A stretch of 54,462 nucleotides of DNA from Syntrophomonadaceae bacterium (GCA_012839645.1 DUMY01000121.1:1-54462); one strand, 5' to 3'. Positions 30,944 through 41,789 are shown, counted from the first letter of the stretch. Program-made: numbers and translations. Notes: generated by a model not told the origin, from the sequence alone.

Positions 30944-33061
30944 TTATTTTTCCGTTTTCTTTCTCAAAGACCTAATAGCTTCTTTGCGAGAAAGGTTGAC
31001 ACGTCCCTGTCTATCGATATCTGTGACCTTGACGATGATTTCGTCTCCTTCTTTGACAACATCCCTGACACGGTTGACCCTTCGTTCATCTAACTGGGAA
31101 ATATGCACCAGGCCTTCCTTGCCTGAGCTGCCCATCACTCCTGGAATAACTTCCACAAAAGCCCCGAAGTCCATCAACCTGACGACCTTGCCTAAATATA
31201 TTTTCCCAACCTCAACATCTTTCGTCAGGGTTTCAATGATGCTTACTGCCTTTTTCCCGGCTTCCTCACTTGTAGCTGAGATAAAGACACGCCCATCATC
31301 CTCGATGTCAATCTGTGTTCCGGTTTCTTCTATAATTCTCCTGATCACCTTACCCTGAGGACCAATCACATCGCGAATTTTTTCTGTATCGATGGTCATG
31401 GTTATAATGCGCGGTGCATGAGGTGATAAATCAGGTCGTGGCTTCTCAATTGTCTCGGTCATTTTCCTCAGGATAAACATCCTGCCTTCTCTCGCTTGAG
31501 CAAGAGCCTGTCTTAAAACCTTTGTTGTAAGACCCTGAACTTTGATATCCAACTGTAGGGCTGTAATACCTTTGGCTGTTCCGGCTACTTTAAAGTCCAT
31601 ATCACCCAGTGCATCCTCCATACCCTGGATGTCGCTTAGAATAGCAAACTCATTTTCACCGATAACCAGCCCCATAGCAATGCCTGCAACAGGAGCAGAA
31701 ATAGGAACACCTGCATCCATCAGAGCCAGGGCGCTGCCGCAGACACTGGCCATAGATGAAGAACCATTAGATTCCAGTACTTCAGAAACAAGCCTGATAG
31801 TATATGGGAATTCATCTTCTTCCGGTAGAACAGGGAATAATGCCCTTTCCGCTAACGCACCGTGACCAATCTCCCTGCGTCCTGGACCCCTGATAGGCCT
31901 TGTTTCACCGACACAATAGGCCGGGAAGTTGTAGTGATGTAGGTAACGCTTTGATTCTTCAAGACCTAAATCATCCAGAATTTGTTCCTCGCGAATTGTA
32001 CCTAGAGTTGCCACAGTCATTACCTGGGTTTGACCCCTTGTAAAAAGACCGCTTCCATGAGCGCGCGGCAGAATTCCTACCTCACAGGTAACCTTCCTGA
32101 TCTCATCAAGCCCTCTTCCATCAGGACGTAGACCATCCTCAAGGATCATTGTCCGCACTATCTCTCTAAGTTCCTTCAAGAAAATCTCCTGTACAACCTT
32201 CTCCTGTTCAGGATATGTTTCTGCAAAATGCCCAACAGTTTCCTTTTCTAGTTCTTCCAAAGCACTCTGCCTGGCCAGCTTATCCGCGTTTTTCACTGCC
32301 TCAGCAATTTTATCATGGGCAAAGGCACGCACATCAGCCTCTATTTGAGAATCAGGCTCAGATAAGGGAACAGCTAGTTTTTCTTGACCGATTTTCTCAA
32401 CAACTTCTTTTTGAAACTTGACTATTTCCTTGATCGCCTGATGACCGAACTCGATCCCTTTGATGATTACTTCCTCACTTGTTTCCTCAGCACCAGCCTC
32501 AACCATCAACACCGCCTTTTCGGTGCCGGCCACAATCAAGTGTATATCACTCTCTTTTTCCTGCTCTACTGTAGGGTTAAGTATATATTCACCATCTATA
32601 CGCCCCACAATAACACCGGCAATAGGACCAGCAAAAGGAATATCAGAAACCGAAAGCGCTGCTGAGGCACCGACCATAGCTGTAATGCTGGGTGAGCAGT
32701 CCTGGTCAACAGATAGAATAGTAGCAACTACCTGGACATCATTGCGAAATCCCTGTGGAAAAAGCGGCCGAATCGACCTATCAATTAGTCTTGCGGAAAG
32801 AATTGCCTTTTCCGTAGGTCTCCCTTCTCTTTTAATAAAACCACCTGGAATCTTCCCTACAGCATAGAGACGCTCCTCATAATCTACCAGGAGAGGGAAA
32901 AAATCGATCCCCTCCCGGGGTTCTTTAGAAATAGTAGCAGTTACCAAAACTACAGTATCACCATAGTGTACTAAAACAGCTCCATTGGCTTGCTTGGCTA
33001 CTTTGTTAAATTCAAAGACCAAAGGTCTTTCACCAAGCATCATCTGAAATGTTTCTGGCAT
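30944..33061 (-). CDS. pnp: Polyribonucleotide nucleotidyltransferase
   Basis: 705 aa; duplicated RNase PH domains, KH ([20 protein letters not shown]), S1 domain. Confidence 0.98.
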   Translation of the reverse strand: MPETFQMMLGERPLVFEFNKVAKQANGAVLVHYGDTVVLVTATISKEPREGIDFFPLLVDYEERLYAVGKIPGGFIKREGRPTEKAILSARLIDRSIRPLFPQGFRNDVQVVATILSVDQDCSPSITAMVGASAALSVSDIPFAGPIAGVIVGRIDGEYILNPTVEQEKESDIHLIVAGTEKAVLMVEAGAEETSEEVIIKGIEFGHQAIKEIVKFQKEVVEKIGQEKLAVPLSEPDSQIEADVRAFAHDKIAEAVKNADKLARQSALEELEKETVGHFAETYPEQEKVVQEIFLKELREIVRTMILEDGLRPDGRGLDEIRKVTCEVGILPRAHGSGLFTRGQTQVMTVATLGTIREEQILDDLGLEESKRYLHHYNFPAYCVGETRPIRGPGRREIGHGALAERALFPVLPEEDEFPYTIRLVSEVLESNGSSSMASVCGSALALMDAGVPISAPVAGIAMGLVIGENEFAILSDIQGMEDALGDMDFKVAGTAKGITALQLDIKVQGLTTKVLRQALAQAREGRMFILRKMTETIEKPRPDLSPHAPRIITMTIDTEKIRDVIGPQGKVIRRIIEETGTQIDIEDDGRVFISATSEEAGKKAVSIIETLTKDVEVGKIYLGKVVRLMDFGAFVEVIPGVMGSSGKEGLVHISQLDERRVNRVRDVVKEGDEIIVKVTDIDRQGRVNLSRKEAIRSLRKKTEK

Positions 33062-33100
33062 AATGAACCTCCCTTTAAAAAGCTAAATAACAATCAGAAA

Positions 33101-33116
33101 GAGCGGCTAACCGCTC
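33101..33116 (-). terminator. Hairpin between rpsO and pnp
   Basis: gagcgg ctaa ccgctc perfect inverted repeat; minus strand tail TTTCTGATTG is weak, so it could be a processing site instead of a terminator. Confidence 0.5.
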
Positions 33117-33138
33117 TCCCCTGTAATCCGCTTTTCTC

Positions 33139-33408
33139 TTAACGCCGCAGCCCTAGTTTTTCTATAATAGCACGGTAGCGAGAAGGATCACTCTCCCGCA
33201 GGTAATTGAGAAAACTGCGCCTTTGGCCAACCATCTTTAAGAGTCCCCTTCTGGAGTGATGGTCCTTCTTATGCATCTTGAGATGCTCTGTTAGATAATT
33301 GATGCGCTCTGTAAGTAGTGCAATCTGTACTTCCGGAGAACCAGTATCACGTTCGTGGATCTGGTATTTTTCAATGATCCCCTTCTTCGCTGCAGAATTA
33401 AAAGTCAC
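33139..33408 (-). CDS. rpsO: 30S ribosomal protein S15
   Basis: 89 aa; canonical S15 ([27 protein letters not shown]). Confidence 0.98.
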   Translation of the reverse strand: MTFNSAAKKGIIEKYQIHERDTGSPEVQIALLTERINYLTEHLKMHKKDHHSRRGLLKMVGQRRSFLNYLRESDPSRYRAIIEKLGLRR

Positions 33409-33436
33409 TATGAAACCTCCCTTACTTTACTATTGC

Positions 33437-33664
33437 TTAACTTTTCTTTCCAATTATTGTTATAACCAGCCTTCCCGCTGGTATATCCTTGACAACAAGA
33501 TCGAACACCCTGCCAGATCTGGCAAAAAACCCGCGGAATCTAGCTGCGCTTGGGATATGTGCCGGAATTTCCTGAGCTGCGCATATAATATCATCAATAG
33601 TTATTTTATCCTGGCGAAGGTTATTCAATCTTTTTTTTGCATGTTCTGTAATAATAACCTTCAT
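33437..33664 (-). CDS. Small DUF4258-like protein
   Basis: MKVIITEHAKKRLNNLRQDKITIDDIICAAQEIP...VFDLVVKDIPAGRLVITIIGKKS; RBS GGGGAG before ATG at 33664; family call by pattern only. Confidence 0.7.
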   Translation of the reverse strand: MKVIITEHAKKRLNNLRQDKITIDDIICAAQEIPAHIPSAARFRGFFARSGRVFDLVVKDIPAGRLVITIIGKKS

Positions 33665-33686
33665 CTTTTCTCGGTACTCCCCACCC

Positions 33687-33908
33687 TCAGGCACCCGGAT
33701 TACGCAGCTCGATCTCCTCCTGGGCAATCAAGGCATATAGGGCATCTTGAAAAGCAACTATTGAAGCATGATCAGCCTGAGTTTTGGCATAAAATCCTTC
33801 AAGTTCTTCTGCTAAAGCAAGAAACTCCTCACTTAAACAAATCTGCGATATTTGTTGGACTACCTTCCTTAGGTTGTGGTGATACTCGTGGATCACCGGA
33901 AGTCCCAA
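33687..33908 (-). CDS. Small uncharacterised protein preceding the DUF4258-like gene
   Basis: 73 aa; TTG start with GGGGG upstream; 22 bp from the next gene on the same strand. Confidence 0.6.
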   Translation of the reverse strand: MGLPVIHEYHHNLRKVVQQISQICLSEEFLALAEELEGFYAKTQADHASIVAFQDALYALIAQEEIELRNPGA

Positions 33909-33989
33909 GTATATTCCCCCTTACGAGCACATTTTTTTCTAATCTTATCATAGTTTATCCCCATTGTAAATCTTTCGTTTTATGCCCTT

Positions 33990-34943
33990 TCATCCTGTGT
34001 AAAGCCGATGTTCTTCTATTTCCCCATAGATCTTCTCGGCTGCTTTAATATCGTTCCGGATTTGTTTTATTAAATCGTGTGCACTCTTAAACTTTCGTTC
34101 TTCCCTCAGCCATTTTAAAAGCTTGATTTCAATCTCTTCATGATAAGCATCTCCCTGAAAATCCAGCAAATGTGCTTCTATTAACTCTTGACTGCTGGAA
34201 CCGAAGGTGGGATGCACCCCGATGTTCAAAACCGTCAAATAATGCTTTTTCTGCAGTAGTGCTTCTCCGACATAAACCCCATTTTGGGGAACCAGAAGTT
34301 CGCCGGGAATCCTGATGTTAGCTGTTGGAAACCCTAATTTTCGTCCTCGCTTCTCACCTGTAATAATTTCACCCTTTAGAACAGGCCAATATCCCAGCAG
34401 CTCCTTTGCCCTGGAAATACTCCCTGCAGACAGAGCTTTACGAATCAGGGTACTGCTTATAGGAGTTTCCTTAAAAACAACAGGTGGAATAACTTCTACG
34501 TAAAAACCCTTTTTTTCCCCCAGCTCTTTGAGCAACTCAGGTGTTCCCTGGGCTGCACAGCCAAAACGATAATCGTAACCAACAAATACCCCGGCAACTT
34601 TCAGCTCAGACGCTATTTTGTCTACAAACTCCTCAGGTGCCAAAGAAGCAAATTTTACGTCAAAGGGAATTGTAAAGATAACATCAACACCTTGCTGTTC
34701 CAACAATTCGATTTTTTTATTGGTATCCAGAAGAAGCTTAGGGCATTTATTGGGATTTAATACTTGCTGAGGATGGGGATGAAAAAGAAAGACCGTAGAA
34801 AGAGCACCGATTTTCTGAGCATATGCGGTCATTTCCCGGAGGAGACGCTGGTGGGCGCGGTGTACTCCGTCAAAATTCCCCAAAGCAACAACCAGATGCT
34901 TATCCTGAACAGCTATCTTCTCTGTTTCTCCAAACACGTTCAT
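33990..34943 (-). CDS. ribF: Bifunctional riboflavin kinase/FAD synthetase
   Basis: 317 aa; ALGNFDGVHRAHQRLL, GYDYRFGCAAQGTPELL, GFPTANI. Confidence 0.97.
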   Translation of the reverse strand: MNVFGETEKIAVQDKHLVVALGNFDGVHRAHQRLLREMTAYAQKIGALSTVFLFHPHPQQVLNPNKCPKLLLDTNKKIELLEQQGVDVIFTIPFDVKFASLAPEEFVDKIASELKVAGVFVGYDYRFGCAAQGTPELLKELGEKKGFYVEVIPPVVFKETPISSTLIRKALSAGSISRAKELLGYWPVLKGEIITGEKRGRKLGFPTANIRIPGELLVPQNGVYVGEALLQKKHYLTVLNIGVHPTFGSSSQELIEAHLLDFQGDAYHEEIEIKLLKWLREERKFKSAHDLIKQIRNDIKAAEKIYGEIEEHRLYTG

Positions 34944-34964
34944 CGAAACTTACCTCTTATCCTC

Positions 34965-35894
34965 TTATTTTTGTAAGCTTGCAAAAACCTTCTTGGGTTT
35001 GTAGTGCCAATCTCCATCATCTGTACTGCAGTAGTTCCCCAAGGATAAAAGTTTTCCATCTGGAGAATAAAGGCGAACGAATTTGGGCATCTCGTTTTTA
35101 CCTATCCCACCTAAAACACCTGAAGGGGCCAGAGGCTGACCATTCAAAATATGTGGTACAGCTTTTTCTTTGACAGTTAAAGCAGGTATATCCTGCAGGG
35201 CAAAATCGATGGGTAGTAAAAATGATAAGTCGTCTTGTCTCCACATCTCTAATATTTCCTCAAGAGTATATGAGTTTTCCAGAAGAAAAGGACCACTAGC
35301 AGTGCGCACCAGAAAAGAGAGGATAGCACCACATCCCAGTTTTTCGCCAATCTCTGCACAAATACTGCGCACATAGGTTCCTTTAGAACACTTGATATCA
35401 CATAGAAGCCGCGGATATGTTAAATCTTTTTGTAACCGAATAATGTTAAATTCATAGATATATACACGCCTTGCTTTGCGTTCAATTTCTTTACCTTCAC
35501 GTGCCAGTTGATACAACCTTTTTCCCTGGTGATGGACAGCAGAAACCATGGGAGGAACCTGTTTTATTTCACCCCTAAAGTCGTCTAAAATATTATTTAA
35601 TTTCAGGGGATCCAGTTTAAACCCTGCTGATTTTTCCAATATTTTGCCACCGGCATCATAGGTATCAGTTCTGATACCAAAGGTAATTTCAACCCTGTAC
35701 TCCTTCGGCTTATTGATCAGGTATTCAGCCACTCGGGTACCCTGCCCCACACAGATAGGAAGAACACCCGTTGCACCAGGATCCAGTGTTCCGGTATGAC
35801 CGATTCTTTTAATATCGAACATCCGCCGCAGGGCAACTACAACCTCGTGAGATGTTAAACCCGGAGGTTTAAGAACATTGATCAAGCCGTTCAT
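34965..35894 (-). CDS. truB: tRNA pseudouridine(55) synthase
   Basis: 309 aa; NVLKPPGLTSHEVV, GHTGTLDPGATGVLPICVG. Confidence 0.97.
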   Translation of the reverse strand: MNGLINVLKPPGLTSHEVVVALRRMFDIKRIGHTGTLDPGATGVLPICVGQGTRVAEYLINKPKEYRVEITFGIRTDTYDAGGKILEKSAGFKLDPLKLNNILDDFRGEIKQVPPMVSAVHHQGKRLYQLAREGKEIERKARRVYIYEFNIIRLQKDLTYPRLLCDIKCSKGTYVRSICAEIGEKLGCGAILSFLVRTASGPFLLENSYTLEEILEMWRQDDLSFLLPIDFALQDIPALTVKEKAVPHILNGQPLAPSGVLGGIGKNEMPKFVRLYSPDGKLLSLGNYCSTDDGDWHYKPKKVFASLQK

Positions 35895-36892
35895 CTTCCC
35901 GGTCCTCCACAGTTTTTAACAGCAAGTTGTTCCTCTGTTTTACGGATCACAACTCGTTCAATATCCTCAATCTTGCCATTGACAGTACATCCTGCAGCCC
36001 GCTCGTGTCCGCCGCCTCCAAAATGGGCAGCCAGTTGATTGACATCTAAATAGTTTTTCGAGCGAAAGCTGACTTTGGTTTCGCCAGAGTTGACCTCTTT
36101 AAAAAGAATCCCCACTTCTACACCTTTCAACGATTTAACATAGTCAACCATACCATCGCTGTCATCTACAGTAGCACCGCTGGCAGATAATAGATCCTGG
36201 GAAACTGTCATCCAGGCAACCCTGCCGTCTTCATTAAGTGAAAGGGATTCAAGTCCCCTGGCTAGTAAGCGCAAGCTTCCCAGGGACCTTTGCTCATAAA
36301 GATGCTGCTGTATGGTCCTATGTTCAGCCCCACAGTCCAGCAAAAAAGCAGCTGTCTGAAGACATTTCGCAGTGGTGTTTTGATGCTGAAAAGAACCCGT
36401 ATCAGTAACAATTGCTGTATAAAGATTAGTAGCAATATCTGAGGTAATGGGTATTTTTGCTTCATACAGAATATCGTATATTATTTCCCCTGTTGCTGAC
36501 GCCTGTGCATCTACAACATTTAGGTCACCAAAATACTGGTTGCTTATATGGTGGTCGATATTAATCAGGTTTCTGGCTTTCTGTAAAACCTGTTGAGCTT
36601 CTTCCCCCGCCCTGGTTATATCAGTGCAGTCAAGGGCAATACCCACATCAAACTTCGCCTGAACATCCACTTTTTTAACCTGCTGGGCACCTGGCATAAA
36701 CTGAAAGGTGGCGGGTACAGGATGAGGCATGACCATAACCGCGTTTTTACCCGCACTTAATAATGCCAAACCCAGTCCAAGCAAGGATCCCAAGGCATCA
36801 CCATCAGGATTTAAATGTGTTGTTAACACATAATTATCATTCTTTAGCAAAACATTAGCTGATTCTGCTATATCAGTCATCAGTCCCCCCAT
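35891..36892 (-). CDS. nrnA: DHH/DHHA1 bifunctional oligoribonuclease/PAP phosphatase
   Basis: 333 aa; THLNPDGDALGS, NIDHHISNQYFGD, GGGHERAAGC. Confidence 0.95.
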   Translation of the reverse strand: MGGLMTDIAESANVLLKNDNYVLTTHLNPDGDALGSLLGLGLALLSAGKNAVMVMPHPVPATFQFMPGAQQVKKVDVQAKFDVGIALDCTDITRAGEEAQQVLQKARNLINIDHHISNQYFGDLNVVDAQASATGEIIYDILYEAKIPITSDIATNLYTAIVTDTGSFQHQNTTAKCLQTAAFLLDCGAEHRTIQQHLYEQRSLGSLRLLARGLESLSLNEDGRVAWMTVSQDLLSASGATVDDSDGMVDYVKSLKGVEVGILFKEVNSGETKVSFRSKNYLDVNQLAAHFGGGGHERAAGCTVNGKIEDIERVVIRKTEEQLAVKNCGGPGR

Positions 36893-37238
36893 CTTTTTCC
36901 GGCACCAAGTCCCGAAGTATCTTATTAATTTTTAGACTGTGTTTAATTGAGTTATCCAATTCAAAGGTCAGCTCTGGATGGTAACGCAAACGGATCTGTT
37001 TTCCTAATTCGGATCTAATGAAGCCACTGGCACTCTTTAAACCCTCAAGAGTTTTTTGCTGTTCATCCTCTGATCCCATCACACTCACATAGATTTTCGC
37101 ATGGCGCCGATCTTTAGAAACATCAACAGCTGTTATGCTTGTAAGTCTGCAAATGCGTGGGTCATTCAACCCGGTCTGCAGCAGATCGGTTACAACACGT
37201 TGTATTTCACCGGCCAGACGATTGGCACGGTAGTTCAC
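36873..37238 (-). CDS. rbfA: Ribosome-binding factor A
   Basis: 121 aa; RANRLAGEIQRVVTDLLQTGLNDPRI, AKIYVSVMG. Confidence 0.97.
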   Translation of the reverse strand: MNYRANRLAGEIQRVVTDLLQTGLNDPRICRLTSITAVDVSKDRRHAKIYVSVMGSEDEQQKTLEGLKSASGFIRSELGKQIRLRYHPELTFELDNSIKHSLKINKILRDLVPEKDGGTDD

Positions 37239-37251
37239 TTTCTATCACCTC

Positions 37252-39414
37252 TTAAGACTTTAACTCTCTTTTGATCTCTTCTATCTGATAGATCTCAAGA
37301 ATATCTCCGACTTTTATGTCCTGGAATTTGTCAAGTCCTATTCCACAATCATACCCTTGTGTAACTTCCCGGGCATCATCCTTGAACCTTTTTAGGGAAT
37401 CTATATTCCCCTCATAGATAACAACGCCATCACGAATAACTCGAGCACTGCTGTTTCTAATCGCCTTTCCCTCAAGAATATAGCAGCCAGCTACCATTCC
37501 CACTTTCGGAATATGGAATAAATTACGCACTTCGGCTCTGCCTGTACTGACCTCTTTATAAATGGGCTCCAGCATTCCCTCAAGAGCTGCCTTAAGATCA
37601 TCAAGAGCCTCATAAATCACACGATAGAGCCTTAGTTCAACTTTTTGGGATTCGGCGGCTTTTTTAGCATTGACATCTGGTCTCACATTGAAACCGATAA
37701 CCAGAGCATTAGATGCACTGGCCAGCATAACATCTGTTTCTGTTATGGCGCCAACTCCAGAGTGTATAATATTGATTCGCACTTCCTGATCTCCCATTTT
37801 TTCCAGGGCCTGAATTAATGCCTCTACCGAACCCCGAACATCAGCCTTAACAACCAAGTTGAGTTCCTTGACTTTGCCTTCCTTAATTTGGTTGAACAGC
37901 TCTTCCAGTGTCACCTTTTCGGGAGTAACATTTTCAATCTGCCGCTTTTTCTCAGAACGTTTCTCAGCGATCTGGCGGGCTGTCCTTTCTTCATCAACAG
38001 CATAAAGGATATCACCGGCTGCAGGCACATCTGACAGTCCAAGGATCTCTACCGGTGTTCCGGGAAGGGCCTGACTGATCCGGCGACCTTTGTAATCATG
38101 CATGGCTCTCACCTTACCAGAGGAAATACCTACTAAAATCTGGTCACCTATATGTAGTGTGCCCTTTTGAATCAGAACTGTGGCCACAGGACCTCTTCCT
38201 TTATCCAATTCTGCCTCGATCACTGTGCCCCTTGCCAGGGTTTTAGGATTAGCTTTCAATTCCTCCATCTCAGCAACCAGGAGAAGCATCTCCAGCAGCT
38301 GGTCAATACCTGTTCCCTTTTTTGCAGAAACCGGAACACAAATGGTGGTTCCACCCCACTCTTCCGGGACCAGACCATATTCAGTAAGCTGCTGTTTAAT
38401 AACGTCTGGATTGGCTCCCGGTTTATCCATTTTGTTAATAGCTACCACTATAGGCACATCAGCAGCTTTGGCATGGTTAATCGCTTCAACAGTCTGAGGC
38501 ATTACCCCATCATCCGCTGCCACAACAAGTACTGCAATATCTGTCGCCTGTGCACCCCGCGCTCTCATGGTAGTAAATGCCTCATGGCCGGGAGTATCCA
38601 GGAAAGTTATCTTGTTACCTTTTACTTCTATCTGATAAGCACCGATATGCTGGGTAATACCCCCTGCTTCTGTTGCAGTAACATCCGTATGGCGAATATA
38701 GTCTAGTAAAGATGTTTTTCCATGGTCCACATGACCCATTACTGTGATTACAGGTGGTCTTGGGCTCATGTTTTCCGGGCGATCAGGTGCATCAGTCAGC
38801 AGCGCCTCTAGCTCCACAATCTCATCCTGTACTTCAACATCAACCCCGAATTCAGAAGCTATTAATGTCGCTGTTTCGCTGTCAATTACCTGATTTAAAG
38901 AAGCCATTACTCCTAAATCGATTAGCTTCTTGATAACTTCGCCCCCGTTGACGTGCAGGCAATTGGCTAGTTCCTGTACAGTGATTTTTTCCTCAATGAT
39001 AATTTTTTTTGGTTCTGTGTTTGCTGAAGTTATCCGATGTTGCTCCTTTCGCTTCTTCTTGGTACGGCTTCGGAAAGGAGGCCGTACTTTTGCCATGATC
39101 TTCTTCTTGTTCTGCTCTTTTTTCTGACGCATTTTCTCTTTTCGTTGTTGAGCCCGCTTACGAAAATCCTTATCTTTAGCCTCAGCTTCCCTAGCTGGTT
39201 TTTGAGGGGCTGCTTTTGTGCCTGTTTTATCTTTAGTACCTTTGGATTTAGTACCCTTGGGTTTTATTTTATGTCTTATTTTGGCAGCCTCTTTTTCATC
39301 AACAGTGCTCATATGGTTTTTAACTGAGTAGCCCATCTTACGTAGGCGGACTACCAGGTCTTTACTGCTCATTTTTAATTCTTTGGCCAATTCATGAATC
39401 CGAATTTTTGCCAT
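37252..39414 (-). CDS. infB: Translation initiation factor IF-2
   Basis: 720 aa; [35 protein letters not shown]. Confidence 0.98.
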   Translation of the reverse strand: MAKIRIHELAKELKMSSKDLVVRLRKMGYSVKNHMSTVDEKEAAKIRHKIKPKGTKSKGTKDKTGTKAAPQKPAREAEAKDKDFRKRAQQRKEKMRQKKEQNKKKIMAKVRPPFRSRTKKKRKEQHRITSANTEPKKIIIEEKITVQELANCLHVNGGEVIKKLIDLGVMASLNQVIDSETATLIASEFGVDVEVQDEIVELEALLTDAPDRPENMSPRPPVITVMGHVDHGKTSLLDYIRHTDVTATEAGGITQHIGAYQIEVKGNKITFLDTPGHEAFTTMRARGAQATDIAVLVVAADDGVMPQTVEAINHAKAADVPIVVAINKMDKPGANPDVIKQQLTEYGLVPEEWGGTTICVPVSAKKGTGIDQLLEMLLLVAEMEELKANPKTLARGTVIEAELDKGRGPVATVLIQKGTLHIGDQILVGISSGKVRAMHDYKGRRISQALPGTPVEILGLSDVPAAGDILYAVDEERTARQIAEKRSEKKRQIENVTPEKVTLEELFNQIKEGKVKELNLVVKADVRGSVEALIQALEKMGDQEVRINIIHSGVGAITETDVMLASASNALVIGFNVRPDVNAKKAAESQKVELRLYRVIYEALDDLKAALEGMLEPIYKEVSTGRAEVRNLFHIPKVGMVAGCYILEGKAIRNSSARVIRDGVVIYEGNIDSLKRFKDDAREVTQGYDCGIGLDKFQDIKVGDILEIYQIEEIKRELKS

Positions 39415-39720
39415 TCAATCACCCCCGTATTGTTTAAGCTCTCTCATCAGATCTTCGACTATTTCCTGAGATAGAATCGCCCAGTAGCAAGCTGGATTTC
39501 CTCCTAAAGATCTGAAATATTGATCCTTTTTACCGAATTCAACAATAGGAATGTCCAGAGACTGGCATTCCCTAACTACCTTTTTGCGGGTTTTACCTGC
39601 ATCTTCAGTGATAATTACCAACTTCGCCTTATTGTTACGTATGGCATTAAGACAGTTGGTCATTCCACGAACCAATTTATTAGATTTTGCAGCAAATCCC
39701 AACAAAGTAAAAAATGCCAC
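39415..39720 (-). CDS. ylxQ: L7Ae/L30e-family ribosome-associated protein
   Basis: 101 aa; position between ylxR and infB; LVRGMTNCLNAIRNNKAKLVIITEDA. Confidence 0.92.
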   Translation of the reverse strand: MAFFTLLGFAAKSNKLVRGMTNCLNAIRNNKAKLVIITEDAGKTRKKVVRECQSLDIPIVEFGKKDQYFRSLGGNPACYWAILSQEIVEDLMRELKQYGGD

Positions 39721-39995
39721 TAGATTTCACCTAAGATGGTTTTCTTTAAATCTGCAATGACTTCCTGGGGCATCTCCATCCGCAGGGCTCGCTCAAGTTG
39801 TTTGCCCGCAAGCGCAGTTGTCAAACACTCCATCCTACGGCAGAGGTAGGCACCCCTCCCGGACATCTTACCAGTGGTGTCTATTTTTATCTGGTAATCT
39901 GGACTTCTTACTATACGAATAAGCTCTTTTTTCATCCTGGTCTGTCCGCAGCCAACACATATTCGCTGAGGATCCCTTTTCACCCTAGCCATCAA
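39720..39995 (-). CDS. ylxR: YlxR family RNA-binding protein (RnpM)
   Basis: 91 aa; RICVGCGQTRMKKELIRIVR, GRGAYLCR. Confidence 0.95.
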   Translation of the reverse strand: MMARVKRDPQRICVGCGQTRMKKELIRIVRSPDYQIKIDTTGKMSGRGAYLCRRMECLTTALAGKQLERALRMEMPQEVIADLKKTILGEI

Positions 39996-41236
39996 GAATT
40001 CACCCCTTGTTCCTCAGATTTATCAACTCCATCAAGGGGCTGTTCTTCTTCAGGCTGCTCCCCAGAATGTTCCTCAGTCAGTAGTTCCTCAGTCGGTTCC
40101 TCGGGCTGCTCCTCAAGCTGTTCCTCGGTTAGTTCCTCAATCGGTTCCTCGGGCTGCTCCTCAAGCTGTTCCTTAAGCTGTTCCTTAAGCTGTTCCTCGT
40201 ACAAATCACGCTGGGACTCACTTTTAATATCGATTTTCCATCCGGTCAGGCGCGCAGCTAACCTGGCATTTTGCCCTTCTTTACCGATAGCTAGGGAAAG
40301 TTGGTGATCCGGAACAATCACCCGGGCGGCTTTCTCATCCTCGTCAATTTCTACTGCAACAACCTTAGCCGGACTCAAGGAATTAGCAATAAACTCCTTT
40401 AACTCATTGTCCCATCTAACTATATCAATTTTTTCTCCTTTAAGCTCTTGAACAATTGCCTGGACCCGCATACCTTTTGGGCCTACACACGCCCCGATGG
40501 AATCAACATTCTCATTTCTAGAAAAAACCGCTATCTTAGAACGCATTCCTGGTTCACGGACAACAGCCTTTATTTCAACAATTCCCTCAAATATTTCCGG
40601 CACCTCTAATTCAAAAAGTCTCTTGAGCAAACCTGGATGAGTCCGGGAAACCAGAATCTGTGGACCCTTAGTTGTTTTTTTTACTTCAGTTATGTATGTC
40701 TTAATCCGGTCACCATGATTATACCTTTCAGAGATAATTTGCTCAGATGGTAAAAGTACCGCTTCAGTACGACCTAAATCAATATAGATATTTCTTGCCT
40801 CCTGGCGCCTGACAATCCCGGTAACAATATCCCCCTCGCGGCTTAAAAACTCTTCATAAATCAATCCGCGTTCGGCCTCACGGATCTGTTGGACAACAAC
40901 CTGTTTTGCTGCCTGTGCAGCGATGCGTCCAAAGTCACGTGGTGTAACCTCCATCTCTACTATATCGCCCTCTTCGGCTTCTGGATCAATTTTTAATACC
41001 TCTTCCAAAGAGATCTCTAAATTGGTATCAGCTGCTTCGGGGACAGCTGTTTTCCTTGAAAAAACTTTGATTTCACCAGTTTCCCTTGCTATCTCGATGC
41101 GCGCATTCTGAGCGGAACCAAAGTTCTTCCGATATGCAGTAAGCAGAGCATGCTCTATTGCCTGCAGGAGAACTTCACTGCTGATCCCTTTTTCCTTTTC
41201 AATATCCTTCAAAGCATCGATAAATTCAAGGTTCAC
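39992..41236 (-). CDS. nusA: Transcription termination/antitermination protein NusA
   Basis: 414 aa; S1/KH organisation, GPKGMRVQAIVQELKGEKIDIV; extended Glu-rich C-terminal tail. Confidence 0.97.
   Translation of the reverse strand: MNLEFIDALKDIEKEKGISSEVLLQAIEHALLTAYRKNFGSAQNARIEIARETGEIKVFSRKTAVPEAADTNLEISLEEVLKIDPEAEEGDIVEMEVTPRDFGRIAAQAAKQVVVQQIREAERGLIYEEFLSREGDIVTGIVRRQEARNIYIDLGRTEAVLLPSEQIISERYNHGDRIKTYITEVKKTTKGPQILVSRTHPGLLKRLFELEVPEIFEGIVEIKAVVREPGMRSKIAVFSRNENVDSIGACVGPKGMRVQAIVQELKGEKIDIVRWDNELKEFIANSLSPAKVVAVEIDEDEKAARVIVPDHQLSLAIGKEGQNARLAARLTGWKIDIKSESQRDLYEEQLKEQLKEQLEEQPEEPIEELTEEQLEEQPEEPTEELLTEEHSGEQPEEEQPLDGVDKSEEQGVNS
40083..40199 (-). repeat. In-frame tandem/direct repeats in the nusA 3' end
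   Basis: 48-bp imperfect direct repeat (starts 40083 and 40131: agttcctca(g/a)tcggttcctcgggctgctcctcaagctgttcct) plus 12-bp units aagctgttcctt. Confidence 0.88.
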
Positions 41237-41264
41237 TTCTCTTTCACCTCCCGTATATTACAAT

Positions 41265-41726
41265 TTAGTAAATTTTCAATCTTGCCTGTCTGATCAAATG
41301 ATACGGTATATTTATTGAGCGACCATCTTCCGTTTCTAGAATTACCTGATCATCCACATAATCCACAAGCATACCCTGAAAATTCCTGCTTCCCTGAATT
41401 TTACTTGTTGTACGTAGTCTTATTGTAGATCCGCAAAAACGTTCAAAATCCTCTGGTTTCCTTAACGGTCGTTCCACTCCAGGTGAAGAAACCTCTAAAA
41501 AATAGCGGGAGGGTATGACACCTAACCTCTCCAGTTCAGCACTGGCGAAATTGCTGACTTTCTCGCAATCCTCAAGACGCACCCCACCAGGCTTATCTAT
41601 AAAAATGCGCAAATACCAATTAGCGTGCTCTTTCTTGTATTCTACATCCACTAACTCAAGATCTTCCTGTAAGATAAAGGGGCTAATTACTTCCTGGACC
41701 CTGACAGTCACTGTCTCTTTCTTCAA
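41265..41726 (-). CDS. rimP: Ribosome maturation factor RimP
   Basis: 153 aa; LELVDVEYKKEHANWYLRIFIDKPGGVRLEDCEKVS, EVSSPGVERPL; TTG start. Confidence 0.96.
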   Translation of the reverse strand: MKKETVTVRVQEVISPFILQEDLELVDVEYKKEHANWYLRIFIDKPGGVRLEDCEKVSNFASAELERLGVIPSRYFLEVSSPGVERPLRKPEDFERFCGSTIRLRTTSKIQGSRNFQGMLVDYVDDQVILETEDGRSINIPYHLIRQARLKIY

Positions 41727-41785
41727 AGGATTTCCCTCCGTTCTGCCAATCTTGAAATAATATGAAAGAGTGGGCGCAAACCCAC
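41723..41785 (-). CDS. Putative 20-codon leader peptide ORF (MGLRPLFHIISRLAEERR-type; actual reading MGLRPLFHIISRLAERREIL)
   Basis: AGGAGG, 8 nt, then GTG; frame GTG GGT TTG CGC CCA CTC TTT CAT ATT ATT TCA AGA TTG GCA GAA CGG AGG GAA ATC CTT TGA; stop overlaps rimP start as TTGA. Translation not demonstrated. Confidence 0.4.
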   Translation of the reverse strand: MGLRPLFHIISRLAERREIL

Positions 41786-41789
41786 TCTT
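41766..41789 (-). terminator. Terminator-like hairpin in the rimP-nusA leader
   Basis: aagagtggg cgcaaa cccactctt; minus tail TCATATTATTTC is a weak U tract; lies between the predicted rimP promoter and rimP. Confidence 0.65.

Noticed and set aside
33299-34048. 249-aa plus-strand ORF across rpsO, the small gene pair and ribF
   Set aside because: Fully antisense to supported genes, Cys/Ser/Pro/His-rich with no recognisable domain; looks like a by-product of the opposite strand.
38167-38706. 179-aa plus-strand ORF inside infB
   Set aside because: Antisense to the highly conserved IF-2 G domain; composition typical of shadow ORFs.
39798-40307. 169-aa plus-strand ORF with Ser/Cys repeats
   Set aside because: The repeats are the complement of the nusA acidic-tail repeats; no RBS or homology support.
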